Shown here piece by piece: positions 48,035 to 61,124 of a stretch of 64,000 bases of DNA. Both the position numbers and the translations under genes were made by a program. The stretch covers positions 57,173,980 through 57,237,979 of the forward strand of contig NC_068575.1 of the NCBI RefSeq assembly GCF_025698545.1, in the 5' to 3' direction. The notes below the pieces were generated by a model. It saw only the letters and a program-made list of their open reading frames with translations. It did no database searches and was not told the origin of the DNA. Positions within the stretch are counted from its first letter, which is position 1, and the number at the start of each line of letters is the position of its first letter. Source of the stretch: Gossypium raimondii (taxonomy: Eukaryota; Streptophyta; Magnoliopsida; Malvales; Malvaceae).

Positions 48035-51000
48035 TTAACATTTACCCATCTTCCTCACCCGAAGAAAATTCCTGAAACGAGTGACTTGATCAGACGCAGG
48101 AACTTCACCAACTTGAATTGAACCATCAACAACCCTCTCATGAACAAAAAATAAATCTAACTCCACATGTTTAAATTTGGAGTGTAAGACGGGATTGGCA
48201 GCAACAGCAACTGCACTGGAACTATCACACCAAATATTAGGTGTAGTAGCAGACTTAACATGTAATTCTTGAAGCAACGATGATAACCATAGGTTATCAC
48301 TGGTGACAGCAGCAAGACTTCGATATTCAGCTTCAGCTGAGGATCTAGAAACCACTGGTTGTTTCTTAGATGACCATGACACTTGATTCGAACCAAAGAA
48401 TACACAATATCCTGATGTGGAGCGACGATCATCGAAGTTCAACCCCCAATTAGCATCGGCATACCCAACCAGGGACAGTTCTTTGGACGGACGAAAAACT
48501 ACCCCAAAATCAAGAGTACCAGACAAATATCGTAAGATTCTTTTAAGAGCAACCAGATGAACCGTAATGGGGCTATGCATGAACTGACAAACCCTGTTTA
48601 CTGCATACGCAATATCAGGCCTAGTAAGAACAATATACTGTAATGCACCAGCAAGACTCCTATACTCCGTTAGATCTGATAAAAGATCACCGTCATCTTT
48701 AGAAAGATTCGACGAACTATTCATTGGCGTATGAACACTTTTAGCAGTGGACATACCACTTCGCGCAATAATATCACGAATATATTTCTTTTGACACAGA
48801 TGAAGACATCCAGAGGAAGACCAAGTGGCCTCAATCCCAAGGAAATAATGAAAAGCACCCATATCTTTCAACGAGAACTCATCATTTAACAACTGCACAA
48901 ACCAGTCAATAGAATGAGGTGAATTACCAGTCACGATAATGTCGTCCACATATATAAGAACGTATAGTGTGGAATCAGGTCAGACACGAATAAACAATGA
49001 AGCATCCGATTTTGACCCAACAAAGCCAATGGTCGCAAGAAAGGCCTTCAGCTTCACAAACCATGCCCGAGGAGCCTGACGAAAACCATACAAAGCCTTT
49101 CTTAGGCGACACACCAGAGGCTTCCCATCAAAACTTAACTGAACATAACCTGGAGGTTGTTGCATGAATACCTCACTATCAATATCGCCGTTGAGAAACG
49201 CATTATTCACATCAACCTGACGAAGAGGCCAGCCTCTAGAGACAGCAATCGACAAAATGACCCTGATTGTGGCAGGTTTCACTACTGGACTGAACATTTC
49301 CTGAAAATCACAACTCGAAACTTGAGAACAACCTTTTGCTACGAGACGCGCTTTATGACGAATAGGGGTGAGCATTCGATCGAATCGAATCGAAAATTTT
49401 TGAGTTAATCGAGTTTTTGAATCTCGTTTTATCATCCTAACTTTATTTGAAGTTTTCTCGAATCGAGTCGAGTGAGATGGAATCCGAATCGAATCGAATC
49501 GAATATATTTGTTCGAGTTAAATTTTAAAAAATAATTTTGGGTCCTTGTAACCATTGTCACCCATCGTAATAAAATTTGACCACCTTAATCAATTTTTTT
49601 ATTAACTTTCATCACCTCATAATTTATTTATTAATTTTTTATATACTGGTTAGCTTCTTTGCTTGCTTAGTTGTTTCAATTATCTTGATTCTTGTCACTA
49701 TGTATTTTGGAATTAAAAATATATTAAATGTAAAAATATGAATTTTTAATAAAAGTTATTTTAAAAATAAAATGTGAAATTGATATCAATATAAAATTTT
49801 AACATGAATATTTTATGGCATAATTAATAATTCAATTTTAATATAAATAGTCAAGATGACTAAACAATTCAATAATATAAATAATATAAAATGTGAAATT
49901 TAATTTAATAATATAAATAGTAGATATAAATAAAATTATTACTATTTATGCTTAGTGCTTTTTTTTTGGATAATTTTGATTTTTTCTTTGAGAGTAAATG
50001 GTGAGAAGTAAAAGTTTAGGAGGAAAATAAAAAGTTTTGGAGAATAAAAGTTTGAGGGAAAGTAAATAGGGGGAGTAAAATTTTGGAGGGAAAATATTAA
50101 AAAAAAATTGGAGGGGTGAGGGTTTAGGGTAGATGGGAGGTGGGATGGAAAGAGAATAAAATTTTTAGGGGAAAAGTGGGAGGGAGTAAAAATTTTGGGG
50201 GAAAATAAAAGGTTTTGAGGGTTTTTGGGAGTAAAATTTTGAGAAAAAGTAAATGAGAGAGTAAAATTTTGGTGGGAAATGGATTTTGGGTAGATTGGGG
50301 GGTTGGGAGGGGAGGGGAGTAAAAGTTTTGAGGGAAAGTGGGAAGAACTAAAAATTTTGAGAGAAAAATAAAAAGGTTTGGGAGTTTAGGGTAAAAATGT
50401 AAAATATTATAGTTTGATATTCGAATTATTCGTGTTATTCGAATTCGAAAACTCAACTTGATACGAACTCGAAATTCGAAAAAAAAATTCGAGTTGATTC
50501 GATTAACTCGAATAACTCGATTCGTTTAACTCGAAATTCGAATTTTTTTCAATTTTTTCGAGTCGAATCGAGTTTTGCTCACCCCTAATGACGAACAACA
50601 GTACCATCCGGATTCCGTTTGACTTTGAATAACCACTTACACCCAATAATTTTATGATTTGACGGTAGAGGGACAAGGTCCCAGGTGGCATTGCGAATCA
50701 GCGCATTATACTCAGCCTGAGCTGCAACCTGCCACTCAGGGCGAGCACAAGCCTCCTCAATCGTAGATGGTTCCACAACTTCAGCAGTCATGACCTTTGG
50801 CTTGAAAATACCAGCCTTTGATCGAGTTGTCATTGGATGAACATTCGTATTAGGCACACAAATCTCTGGTCCTGTAGGATCAGACGGAACTCCAACAACT
50901 GGCGTAAGAGACTGAACACCTGGAGATTCAGTATTTGAGGAGTTAAAACTAGCATGTATTGAATTACCAGCATCTCTATTTTGAGGAACCGAAGTCCTAT

Positions 51001-53875
51001 CCGAGGAACTGAAACATGCACGAACAGGCAACACGTCCTCCGAAAAAGAAGAAACAGGTTTGACTATTGGAATGCATGTGAGTACAGTTACTACCGTACG
51101 ACCAGATCCCAAGAGAGATGACGGAGACAGAAAATGCAACTCATCAAACTCCACATGACGAGAAATTATAAGCTTCCCATTAGGCAGAAGACACTGATAA
51201 CCATTGTGACGGGAACTATACCCCAGAAAAGTGCAAGGCTATGATAAAAAATCTACCTTGTGTCGCTGAAATGGTCGCAAATACGGATAACAACAACATC
51301 CAAAAACACGTAAATGATCATAATTGGGATCACGCTCGTAAAGAGCTTTAAACGGAGATTGGCCATCTAGTACTGGTGTGGGAAGGCGATTAACCAGGTG
51401 AACGGCACACGTAAACGTAAAAGCCCAGAATGCCATAGAAAGACCCGCTTGAGCCAAAAGAGTAATTCTCATATCCACAATGTGACGATGTTTACGCTCA
51501 GCGACACCATTTTGTTCAGACGTATGCGGACATGTTAGGAGATGAACGATACCTTAAGAAGCCAGAACTGAAGTAAACACTTGAAACTCACCACCCTAGT
51601 CACTCTGAAACTGTTTGATAGATTTACCAAACTGAGTCTGAATCAATTTCTGAAATTGACCAAAGCAATCCACAGCCTGAGACTTTTGGCGAATCAAATA
51701 TACCCAAGTGAACCTTGTATACATATCGATAAACGACACATAATACCAGTTGTTAACGGAAGCAACAGAAGCAAGACCCCAGAGATTAGAAACAACCAAA
51801 GAAAACGGATCAGTATATTCAATAACTGAAACAGAAAACGGTAACTTATGAAACTTTCCTTTTTTACAAGTAGTACAAATACTATCAATAGAACTTTTAT
51901 TAAAATTGATATGACAGTTATTGAGAACAGTCTTGACAACAGATGAAGACGGATGTTCAAGACGCTTATGCCATAACCAAAAGACCTCACTGCTTTCAGC
52001 ACTAGTCCGAAGTTCAACTTGAGCCGTAGACGGAACAGGCGTGTCGGATAGAGAGAAATAATATAGCCCATTATGAATACGGCCCGTCAGCAAAACCTCA
52101 TGTGTCACGCTGTCCTTAATAATACAATAAGTGGGATGAAACTCAAAAAATACACCATTATCAGTAGCAAATTGAGACACCGACAATAAATTTTTTCGAA
52201 TGGCCAGAACACACAAAACATTAGATAATCGAAGTAACCTAGAATGCGTAGACAACACACCTTGACCAATTGACGAAATTACAGAAGGCGTACCATCACC
52301 CATTAAAAGAGAGGACTTACCTGAGTACGGGGTCGCATTATTCAGCGTTGAAGAATCCCGACAAATATGGTTACTGGCACCAGAATCAGGGTCCCAAGAG
52401 GTGCCAACTGGCCCAGGAACTGGTGAGTCAGTGTCATCACCAGTAATCTCATGTGGCGTGGAGTTTATATGCGAGCCGGAAATAGAAGGATCACAATAAT
52501 CAGAGGCATGAATGTCACCTAATCGAGGGAGCCCAACGCACGAATTTGTTCCCAAAAACATGTGAGTCCGCGGTTTAGTACGCCATGGGACTCCTACAGG
52601 GCTGAACTCTTGACAAGGTGACCTAAAATTAGCAGTCGAATCAACCTGCACATTGTTAGTGACGGGCTAATGGGCCATTGTAGGAGCGGAGGGCCCATTA
52701 CCATAAGGAGGCCCAAAATCACAATGTACATCATTATTATTTCCTAAACCATACGGCCCAGAGTTGGGACCAAACGAGGATGGCCCATTAGTTTGCGGCC
52801 TAAACTCATGGTGAGTGGAATTTGGACCAAAACCATGACCAGCCCACCAATTTTGACCATAAGGCATAGTTGGATTAGCACACCAATTTTGACCGTCCTT
52901 ATGCACGGTTTGACCATAAAAAGAAACCCTTGGTCGAGTGTTTTGCTGTGGAGGCCAACCATGAGAACCACACTCATCCGGATTTGTCACCGGAGCGCTG
53001 AACGGAGACATTTCATCACGGTGGTAACGATAGAAGCAGCATTGGGTGATGTGGCCAAAACGAGAGCAGATCTGAAATTGAAGCCGTTGCCGAAAAGTTC
53101 TGCCACGACCACGCGAGATTGGCCAACCACCATGCGACGAACCTTCAATTGCCGACGGTGTAGAGTTTTCCACCAGATTTGAGGCAAACAGAATTTTCTG
53201 AACCGTCTGAATGTTCCGATTCTCACACTCGATTAGAGCATCCACCAAACTCTGAAACGGCAGAGGAGACGACGAAGGAGAAGCAGATGAGACGACACCT
53301 TCAAACTCATACGGAAGACCTGTAAGAAGCACAGTCGTTTGCTCCGTCACTGAAATGAAAGATCCAGATGCTTCTAGAAGAGCACAGAGACTTTTCAACT
53401 TTGCCACGTACTTTCTGATCATTAGATTCCCCTTATTGATTGAGTGAAGTTCATGACGCAACCTTGACTGTTTCAGATCTGTATCGGCCGTAATCATCGC
53501 CAAAGTTGTAGTCCAAACATCAGAGGCCGATTGTACATCCATAAAAAAAGACAAAATTGTCGAGCTTATGGTGGAAAGAAGCCACGAGGTAAGGAGATTA
53601 TCCTGTTGTTGATACGCCGACGCCGCCAGATTAAGCTCAAGAGTACCATCCTGTGCTTGTACAAATCTCGACGGCACAGTAACAGAACCATCAAGAAAAC
53701 CATATAAACCATAACCATTAACAATGAACCGAACCTGTTGCTTCCACTAAAGGAAGGTGCCTTCATCGAGCTTGACAACGTCATGCCGAGGAAAGGAATT
53801 AACAACACGATCAGCAGTAAAAATAGTGCCATGAGGTTCGACAGAGTCTAATGCAGCAGAGTGTGTGGTTGCCAT
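48035..53875 (-). pseudogene. Copia gag-pol polyprotein, several stops
   Basis: Starts at the ATG at 53875 (MATTHSAALDSVEPHG). The gag UBN2-type region is followed by a zinc knuckle (QICSRFGHITQCC) that has lost its first Cys. Protease DSGASNH (about 52380), GAG-pre-integrase HKRLEHPS, integrase with FIDMYTRF, FQSD and SEQNGVAERKH, RT with CKWLFKVKRNPDGT, DVNNAFLNGD and YVDDI (about 48950), and RNase H ending in the chromo-less tail VRKMGKC that runs into the LTR at 48035. In-frame stops: TAG 53749-53747, TAG at 52669-52667, TAG 51598-51596 (in FQSD*GGEF, TGG to TAG), TAA about 51556, TAG 51241-51239, TGA 48982-48980. Not able to move by itself. Confidence 0.92.
49363..50587. mobile_element. 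Non-autonomous hAT-type element nested in the copia RT
   Basis: 1225 bp, beginning TAGGGGTGAGCATTCGATCG and ending with the inverse (GCTCACCCCTA), flanked by a perfect 8-bp duplication ATGACGAA (49355-49362, 50588-50595). The ends are rich in TCGAATCGA repeats. The interior (49980-50390) is a purine-rich imperfect tandem repeat around GGAGTAAAATTTTG. It splits the RT between NPDGTVVR and HKARLVAKG, so it inserted after the copia element. Confidence 0.95.
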
Positions 53876-54726
53876 AACCGAGGATCAGCTAGCGACTGAT
53901 ACCATGAAGAGAAATAGGAAAAATAAAAGGTAAATCTAATCTTCTTTCAGAAATGAATTTAGACTACATTATCTTCTTAATACAAACAAGTCATTGTATT
54001 TATAGTAATAGAATTAGCTGTTTACTCTAACTATCTGCTAACAACCTTAGCTACTACTAACTGCCTCTCTAACTGATTCATTAACACTTAAAGATCTATT
54101 ATATTGATTGTAATGTTGTAGTACATAGAATGGCATATCACGATGTGATATGTATGTTACTAACTTGCATTTGTAATTCACTATAATGAATATTATATTT
54201 TATTACGTGAGCTCTACATTTGTGCTATTAAAGATTATATTTTATCGCATTTGTTCAAATAGAAAATGTAAGATTTTAGCTCAAATTTATGGCCTAATGA
54301 AGTTTCAAATCAAGTGGTCTAATTTAAAGTGGTTAAATTATTTACTTTAATAGAAATTAAATTTTATCTGTTAATTTGGTTACTTGATGGGTGTCTTGAA
54401 ATAAATGTTGATTATTATAAATTGATTCTACATCTACTTATTAGAGTTGCACATAAAAATAAAAAACTAATAGAAAGTTTATAACCTCCATCATTAGGAT
54501 TTTTGTAACAAAAGAAAAATGTCAAGAGTAAGAATTTGGTTTATTGTGTTGCTTTTCTTCGTGAAATCTAAATATCTAATGATGGACTTGAATTCTACAT
54601 TAGGTAATTCTCTATATTCATGTAAATCATATTATTTTGAAGATTCTATAATTATTGTTTATACCATCTTAAGTTTACACGTGTAATTCTGTCCACCATT
54701 GATAGTCTCCTTGCATCCCATCCGTT

Positions 54727-57515
54727 AAGTTTACACGTTTCAGTCACTTAATTTTAAAAAGTTACAAAATTGTAATATCCTAAAAATTACTATTGTAATA
54801 CCCCGAAAATTACTACAGTAAGAAAGTAGGTATCCTTGATATAGCAAAATAAGGAAATAAATTGACAAAAAGGGAAATTTTGAGTTATGGCTACATTGGG
54901 AAGTATATTATGATATATTAATTCAAGAAAGGATTAAATCGCAAAAGTGAGAAAAGTTTTGTTGGTCAAGAGTAAATACTCAAAAATAAAGTGTAAATAT
55001 GAAAAATTTAAAGGACCAATAGTGCAAATATTTTAAGGGTGGAATAATCTAGAAACTAAGGAAAATGGATGAATTAGGACCAAATTGAAAAAGGTTAAGA
55101 ATTTTGAGGGCTAAATCACAATTTTACCAAATTAAGTGATGACTCAATGATGAAATTTTAAATATTATAAAGGGTAAAATGGTCAATTAAAGAGAGAAAT
55201 CTAGAAGGCAATGATGATATTGGTGATATTTTAGATTATTTAATTAAATAAATATTAGTTTATTGATATTTTAATGAGATATTTTATTATTTTATTATTA
55301 TTGTATTTAATATATAAGGAGAGAAAGATGAAGAATTATCATCATCTTTCTCATGAACCAATGTGAGAAGAAGAAGAAAGAAAGAATTTTTTTCTTTACA
55401 ATTTGGTCCTTTCACCAAATATTCACCATTTTCACTTAGAAATCAAAAGAATTTTCATATCCATCAAGAGGAAAGATAACAAGGAGACTATAAGGAGCTA
55501 GAATATCAAGTTAGATTCAAGAAATAGAAGCTGGAGGATAGAGAAAATCAAGTTAAAGTTTGAAACTAATAGGACAAGGTAAGAATATCAAGATTTCAAT
55601 ATATTTTAAGTTTGATATTATTGAAAAGTATGGAAATAATATTATAGTAGATTTTTCTTATATAAGGTCTTATATTCTTGATATATTAGTGAAGGAAATA
55701 AGTGAAAGTGATGGGAAATATTATAGAGAAAGGGAATAAGGGAGTTATAAATTTAGTAATCAACATTTTGCACTAAAACAGTTTTAGACAGCATCAATAG
55801 GTTAACTTTAAAAAATTACCATAAATTGTGGAAATCAAATTAGAGGATGAAAAAAATATGGAATTAAAGCTTATTGAGTCTAGTTTCTCATAGAAGAAAC
55901 GGTGTAAGTAATGGAATTGTAAATCATGAGATATAATAAATTTTGTGAGACAAAGTCAGAATGAATTCGGGTTCCCCTATTCTGAATTTGGAAAATCATT
56001 AATAATTGTGGGTTAGAATTTATATGTTTAAAATTCTTAATGAGTGTATTTTCAATAGAAACAAACAGGAACACCATCTGAATCCCATACGAGAAGATAA
56101 TTAATTTTTAGTGAAGAAGGGTCAAAACTGTCAGACAACAGAATATGGATGACTTCAAGGAATAAACTGTACTTATTGGCTAAACCATAAGTTCTAAAAA
56201 TTTTATGATAAGAAGATATGTGAGTCTAGTTGTAGATAAGTTTAGCGGATCTTAATTTAGAGTTTCGTAGCTCAAGATATAAATAATTTATTAACTATGA
56301 CTCGCGTGGATAGTTTTGATATGAACATAAGTAAAGAGTAGAATTATAGATAATATTACACATAAGCATGTTATATGCATTAAGGATGTGGAATGCAGAG
56401 GAGGAGGAGAAAATATATGATTATTCAACTAGCATGAGTTTTCATTAAAATGGTTAATTTGCATTTTTAGGTTTAGGGACTAAATTGAATAAAAGTAAAA
56501 TTTTAAGGGTAAATTTGTAAAAATTTCAAAAAGTGACCAAATTGCATGAAATGAATTTTTATTATTTAAATTAATAAATTGAATGAAATATTAATTTAGA
56601 TTAAAATTGGGTGGAAATTTGAGGAAAATAGAAAATTACCAAAATATCCCAATTTTGGTATTTACGCAATTTAGCCCGGTAAGTTCGTATGAACTATATT
56701 TTGTATAATTTTAATTATAGTGAATGTTATTTGGTGATGAATATTATATAAATATGTGTTTTATTATTGGAATTGAATTATTATTGGTAATATGTATAAT
56801 TATTAGATGCATTGAAATGATTATCTAAGCTCGATTGGGTTGGAAGCTTTATGAGAGATATATCACACTATCCATTGGTTCTATTGGTAATTTTGGATGA
56901 TTTGATTTTGGTTATAATGGCATGTATAAGTTAAATTGGCCAATGTTAGCTCATTAATGTTTTGATTTTGATTGGTTATAAATATGAATGCTTGATGAAA
57001 TGAAATGTCTGTAAATTAATTTGTAAACTCCGGTAATGCTCTATAACCCTATTCTAGCGATGGATACGGGTTAGGGGTGTTACAAAAATGATCACTGAAC
57101 TATTCGAAATTTTTTATTTAAGTCGTTGATTTGTTAAATTTCTTTATAAAAAGTCTGGCTAGAGCGCTCCAAGTGGCAATTCAACGGTCGATATGGTGGA
57201 TCAATACCCATCAATGATTAGAAAAACTCACCTTAAGTCTAAGTCAAGCTAATGGTCAGTGCTAAAGATCGAAGAAAAAAATTGCTTAAATTTTGATTAG
57301 CAGATTCATGACTTTCAATGCTATTTCATAAAATAAAATAAAAATTGAATTGTAGAAGAAAATGGAAAAGTGAGCTTTCAATTGATGCAAGTGATGCAAA
57401 TAGAGGTCATACAACAATAATTTTAATAACTTAGTGACTTAAATGAAAACTTTCATATAGTTTAGTGACTGTTTTGTAACTTTTTAAAATTAATTGACTA
57501 AAACGTAAACTTAAT
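54727..57515. mobile_element. MITE split by a solo LTR
   Basis: Outer arms: left 54727-54770 (GTTTACACGTTTCAGTCACT, AAAAAGTTACAAAAT), continued at 57085 (AATGATCACTGAACTATTCG). Right end about 57440-57515 (TAGTGACTGTTTTGTAACTT, GACTAAAACGTAAACTTAAT), inverted. Without the LTR it would be about 470 bp. A second copy lies inverted at 61125-61465. Confidence 0.75.
54771..57084. mobile_element. Solo LTR, 2.3 kb, related to the 11799-16354 element
   Basis: Begins TGTAATATCC, ends GGGGTGTTACA, flanked by a perfect 5-bp duplication AAAAT (54766-54770, 57085-57089). The first 23 bp are tandemly repeated (54771 and 54794, the second reading TGTAATACCCCG). The 3' part (ATCACACTATCC, GGCATGTATAAG, CTCTATAACCCTATTCTAGC) resembles the other LTR's 3' part. 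No coding region, so it is a product of LTR-LTR recombination. Confidence 0.85.
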
Positions 57516-57559
57516 AATAATATGTGACATTTAGTGTAGTTTACCCAAAAAATTTTAAT

Positions 57560-58027
57560 TTTAAGGTGTTCGAGAATGTTGCTGCAGGTGGTCTGATCTA
57601 CGATCAACATGGGATGTGGATTTTTCGTTTCTCAAGGAATATTGGCCATTGCCCAATTATCGATGCTGAACCTTGGGGAGCTCCAAAAGGTCTCCAACCC
57701 GCCTGGAACCTCGGGCTAAAACGAATAATTCTTGAGCTGGATAGCATTGAAGCTATTCAAGTGATTCAAGAAAATGTAGTTGATCAACATTACTCAGCTA
57801 TGACACGTACTATTAAGAACATGTTGCAAATTCCTTGAATGGTTAAAGTTACTCATACCTTCAGAGAGGGTAACAAAATAGTTGATGGATTAACAATAAT
57901 CACGTTCTCAAGACTGGGTAGTAAATATTTTTTTATGCAATCATCAGATGAAATCTTACAATCAACTATTTTTCTTCACACCACGTATTGTACATATTAT
58001 CAAGAAAAACCTTTGATAACATGTTAA
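57560..58027 (+). pseudogene. RNase H-like domain fragment (plant LINE-type reverse-transcriptase tail)
   Basis: Two consecutive frames: AAGGLIYDQHGMWIFRFSRN, IGHCPIIDAEPWGAPKGLQ and LKRIILELDSIEAIQ (to 57835), then after a TGA at 57836-57838 (a Trp codon in the family) VKVTHTFREGNKIVDGL to 58027. Catalytic-type Glu (DAE), Asp (ELDS) and the last Asp (VDG) are visible; the first Asp is missing with the N-terminus. This is the RVT_3 RNase H found in plant non-LTR retrotransposon remnants. Dead fragment. Confidence 0.8.
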
Positions 58028-58099
58028 TTTATAAATTTCATTACTACTTTTTTTAAAACATTTTGTAAGTTATAAAAAATAACAAACCACGGATAATTT

Positions 58100-58424
58100 T
58101 ATTCCCAATAGCTAGACATCTTTCCAACTCCAACATTGACATTAGTTATAATATATATTTACCCTCGTGCATCCTGCTCGCATGCTCAGTAATAAATACA
58201 ATAAATAAAACAAAAATAGTTGATTTACTGTAGTATTTTTGACAACTCAATGTTTCCATTGATTCTCCAACAATCACTTGATTTCGCAACTCAATGTTCC
58301 AACAATCACCGTAGTATTTGTGACAACTCAAGGTTTCAATAATTCACCTTTTGAATTAATTCTCCAACAATCACTTGATTTCGCAACCCAACAAAAAATT
58401 AATCTCAAAATTACATATAAATTT
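58100..58424. repeat. Short direct repeats around TCTCCAACAATCACTTGATT
   Basis: The block ATTCTCCAACAATCACTTGA followed by TTTCGCAAC(T/C)CAA occurs at about 58259 and 58360, with partial copies of GTAGTATTTGTGACAACTCA between. A local duplication. Confidence 0.7.
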
Positions 58425-60796
58425 TGTTGACACCATTTTTTTTGACGAAACAGGGTCAACTTGGGTTTTGAAAAATGAAATCAAATGTAGAAGTCGCCAC
58501 CAATCTTTTTTTTGATGAGGTGTGATCGGGTCACCTCGAAAAGTGGTTGTTTTTAATAAACGATTTAATTTTTATTAAAACAACGATTTTGGTCTACGAA
58601 ATTCAGAAAAACGGGTTCGGGAGTCGGTTACGCATGAGGAAGGATTAGCACCCTCGATACGCCCAAAATTGGTACCTAGTTAATTACTTAATGTCTTGGT
58701 GTCGAAAATTGAGAATTTTAAAGAATTTAAAAATACGATCCTTCTTTATGTGTATTATTTTAAAATTACTCGAATAAATCAAAATGGAAAAATGCCTTCT
58801 TATCTCGAAGTAACAAGATGTCAAATCTAGTAAGTTAGGACCCGACACCTCGTATTTTCGAGAGTAAGCTTGGATATATTTTTTGTTTAAACCTCATTTA
58901 TTTTAATTTTAAAAGGGTATTCAATTACTTAGAATCAACGAGAAAAAATCGAAGCCCAGTAAGTTAGGGTACGATTTTTCGAATTTTCTAAATATAAAAT
59001 ATTACCTTTATTTTTGAAATTTTATGTGTTTGGAAATTTAAAAGGATATTTTGCTATTTAGGTTTAACGAGAAAATCAAAACCCAATAAGTTAGGGTACA
59101 ATTTCCCGAATTTCTAAAATGCAAAATATTGCCTTATTATTGAGATATGTTACGAATTTAGGTAAAAGAATAGTGAAAGGTTAAAAACGCATTTAATTTA
59201 TTAGGTTTTTAGAGAAATCATTTAATACGCAAAAGGAATTGTACATAGCTATTAATAATAATACAACATGCATTTGAAACAAAGGCCTATCATACATCGT
59301 AAAATACAAATGTTTTAATATTTAAAATTTCTAGTATCAACGTGCGTGAATAATAATAATAATGCAAATAACAATCTAACAATAGCAATAATAGCAACAA
59401 AAATGAACTAATGTATCTACATTTTAGAAACATTTTAAAATTAACAAATATAATATTAGTGAGATGACAATAATAATAGTAAAAGCAAAGCAAATAATCA
59501 TAAGTATACATAAAAAGGAATAATAAATAAAACAAATAAAAGTATGAAATTAATCAAAATTAAGAAAAGTATGAGTAAACAAACAGTAATTGAAAACTTT
59601 ATTGAAACCTTCTTTTAAAAAAAATATAAATAGAAATAATAATAAAATAAACAAAATGGAAAAAGATAAAAATAAAAAAATAAAAACAAGTCATGGACCG
59701 AATTGAAATCAGGCCAAAAATCGGAGTTTAAAGTGCAAACAAGTAAAACAGGTTGCTAGGGGACTGAGACAAAATGCGCTGAAAGCATGGGGGACCGACG
59801 GCACAAAATTCCCATTCACCGCAAAAACACGCGGATCCTGTGGGCTGCTGGGTCGGGTCACGGTTCTTAAGGCAAAACGACGCCGTTTTGCCACTGGTGA
59901 CTTTGGCTCAAAACGACGTCGTTTAATGTTCCTATAAAGCCCAATTTTTTTCAAAATTTTTCATTTTTCCTTCTTTCTCAAAAAATAAAAAGTTGAGATA
60001 CTCTCAAACTCTTAGCCCCCTCCCCGCATCCGGGCAAAGATCCGGCCGTTGACCACCGTCATAGCCGCCGGTCACCGGCGACGGCGCCGCCGTACACGGT
60101 AGCCGGAGAACCAATTTTTTTTTATTTTTAGCCCGTTTTAAACCTAGGTTTTAGATCTACAAGGCAAATGCCTGAAAAGTAAAAAAATGAAAAAGATTCG
60201 ACCTTTGCCTCCCTTTTTGCCGATTCCAACGCCGGGGAAAAAGACCACCGACGGAGGAGCCACGGGCCGATTCTGGTAAGTTTGTTTTCCTTTTTATTTG
60301 TTAAAACACTTGTAAAGAAAATAAATAAATAAAAGATGAATAAAAAAAGAAAACGAAAAAAAACAATAGAATCTCAACCCTTTTTAACTTCTATTCTGTT
60401 TTTTATTTTTATATGTGCGTTTGTAAAAAAAGTTACAACGAGAACACTTTGGCTTTTATAGCCATATTACAACCGTTTGATTTCTATTTTCTTTGTCGTT
60501 TTGTTGTTTGGCTCTTGCAGGTGTCAGATGCGTTGGTGCAGACGATGGCAGAGGCGTGCGAGTAGGCCGGCGTGCGCTGGAGGCGTGGCAGACGAGGAGG
60601 CCACGCATGGAAGCTTGCGGCGCCAGGGCTTAGGGGAGGCAACTAGGGTTTGCTGAAAATCTTTAAGTTTGTGGGCTTAGGGTTTCTGATTTTTGGGCCT
60701 ATTGGGTTTGGGCTTGTAGTTCTGATGGACTGTAATTTTTTTTATTTTTGGGTTGGTTGGTTTTGCTAGTGGGCCAGGCAGAAAATGGGTCTTACA
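58425..60796. mobile_element. Solo LTR, 2.4 kb, of a second retrotransposon family
   Basis: Begins TGTTGACACCATTTTTTTTG, ends GGGTCTTACA, flanked by a perfect 5-bp duplication AATTT (58420-58424, 60797-60801). Near the start are GTAGAAGTCGCCACCAAT and GGGAGTCGGTTACGCATGAG, recalled from large plant gypsy-type LTRs. A TATAAAG (59933) and a GC-rich leader (60010-60110) probably mark the old promoter. No coding region. Confidence 0.87.
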
Positions 60797-61124
60797 AATT
60801 TTAATTATAATTTAAATATATATTTAAAATTTTAATTTTAATTTAATTATAGAAATAAATATATGTAATCATTTCATGACAATTCATCATATATGGTAAG
60901 CCATTTGAATATCAAAACTCAAATTTTGTAATCAATGGGATTGAATTTTATGACTGCATGCTGTTGGATTATTATTTGTATATATACCTCATCTAGTAAG
61001 GAACTGAGCCTTGAATTCTTGACACGATGTTGAATTCTATCACCGCATGCTATGGGATTATTATCATCATGATCAGATCTTAAATTATATAATCCTTTCA
61101 TCAATTGAAAGTTTATTTTTCTAT

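Larger units (their letters stand above)
47860..54086 (-). mobile_element. Complete Ty1/copia retrotransposon with short LTRs
   Basis: 6.2 kb, minus strand. LTRs are 47860-48040 (181 bp) and 53905-54086 (182 bp), both TG...CA in sense, differing at about six positions by eye. A perfect 5-bp duplication CTTAA flanks it (47855-47859, 54087-54091). Inside the 5' LTR a TGGTATCAG primer-binding site (initiator Met tRNA type) starts at 53904. A purine-rich tract (GAGGAAGATGGG) precedes the 3' LTR. Domain order gag-protease-integrase-RT-RNase H defines copia. A hAT element is nested in the RT. Near-identical LTRs suggest a fairly young insertion. Confidence 0.95.

Noticed and set aside
50124-50456. 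110-residue minus-strand Pro/Phe/Leu-rich open frame
   Set aside because: Translation of the purine-rich tandem array inside the nested hAT element; low complexity, not a gene.
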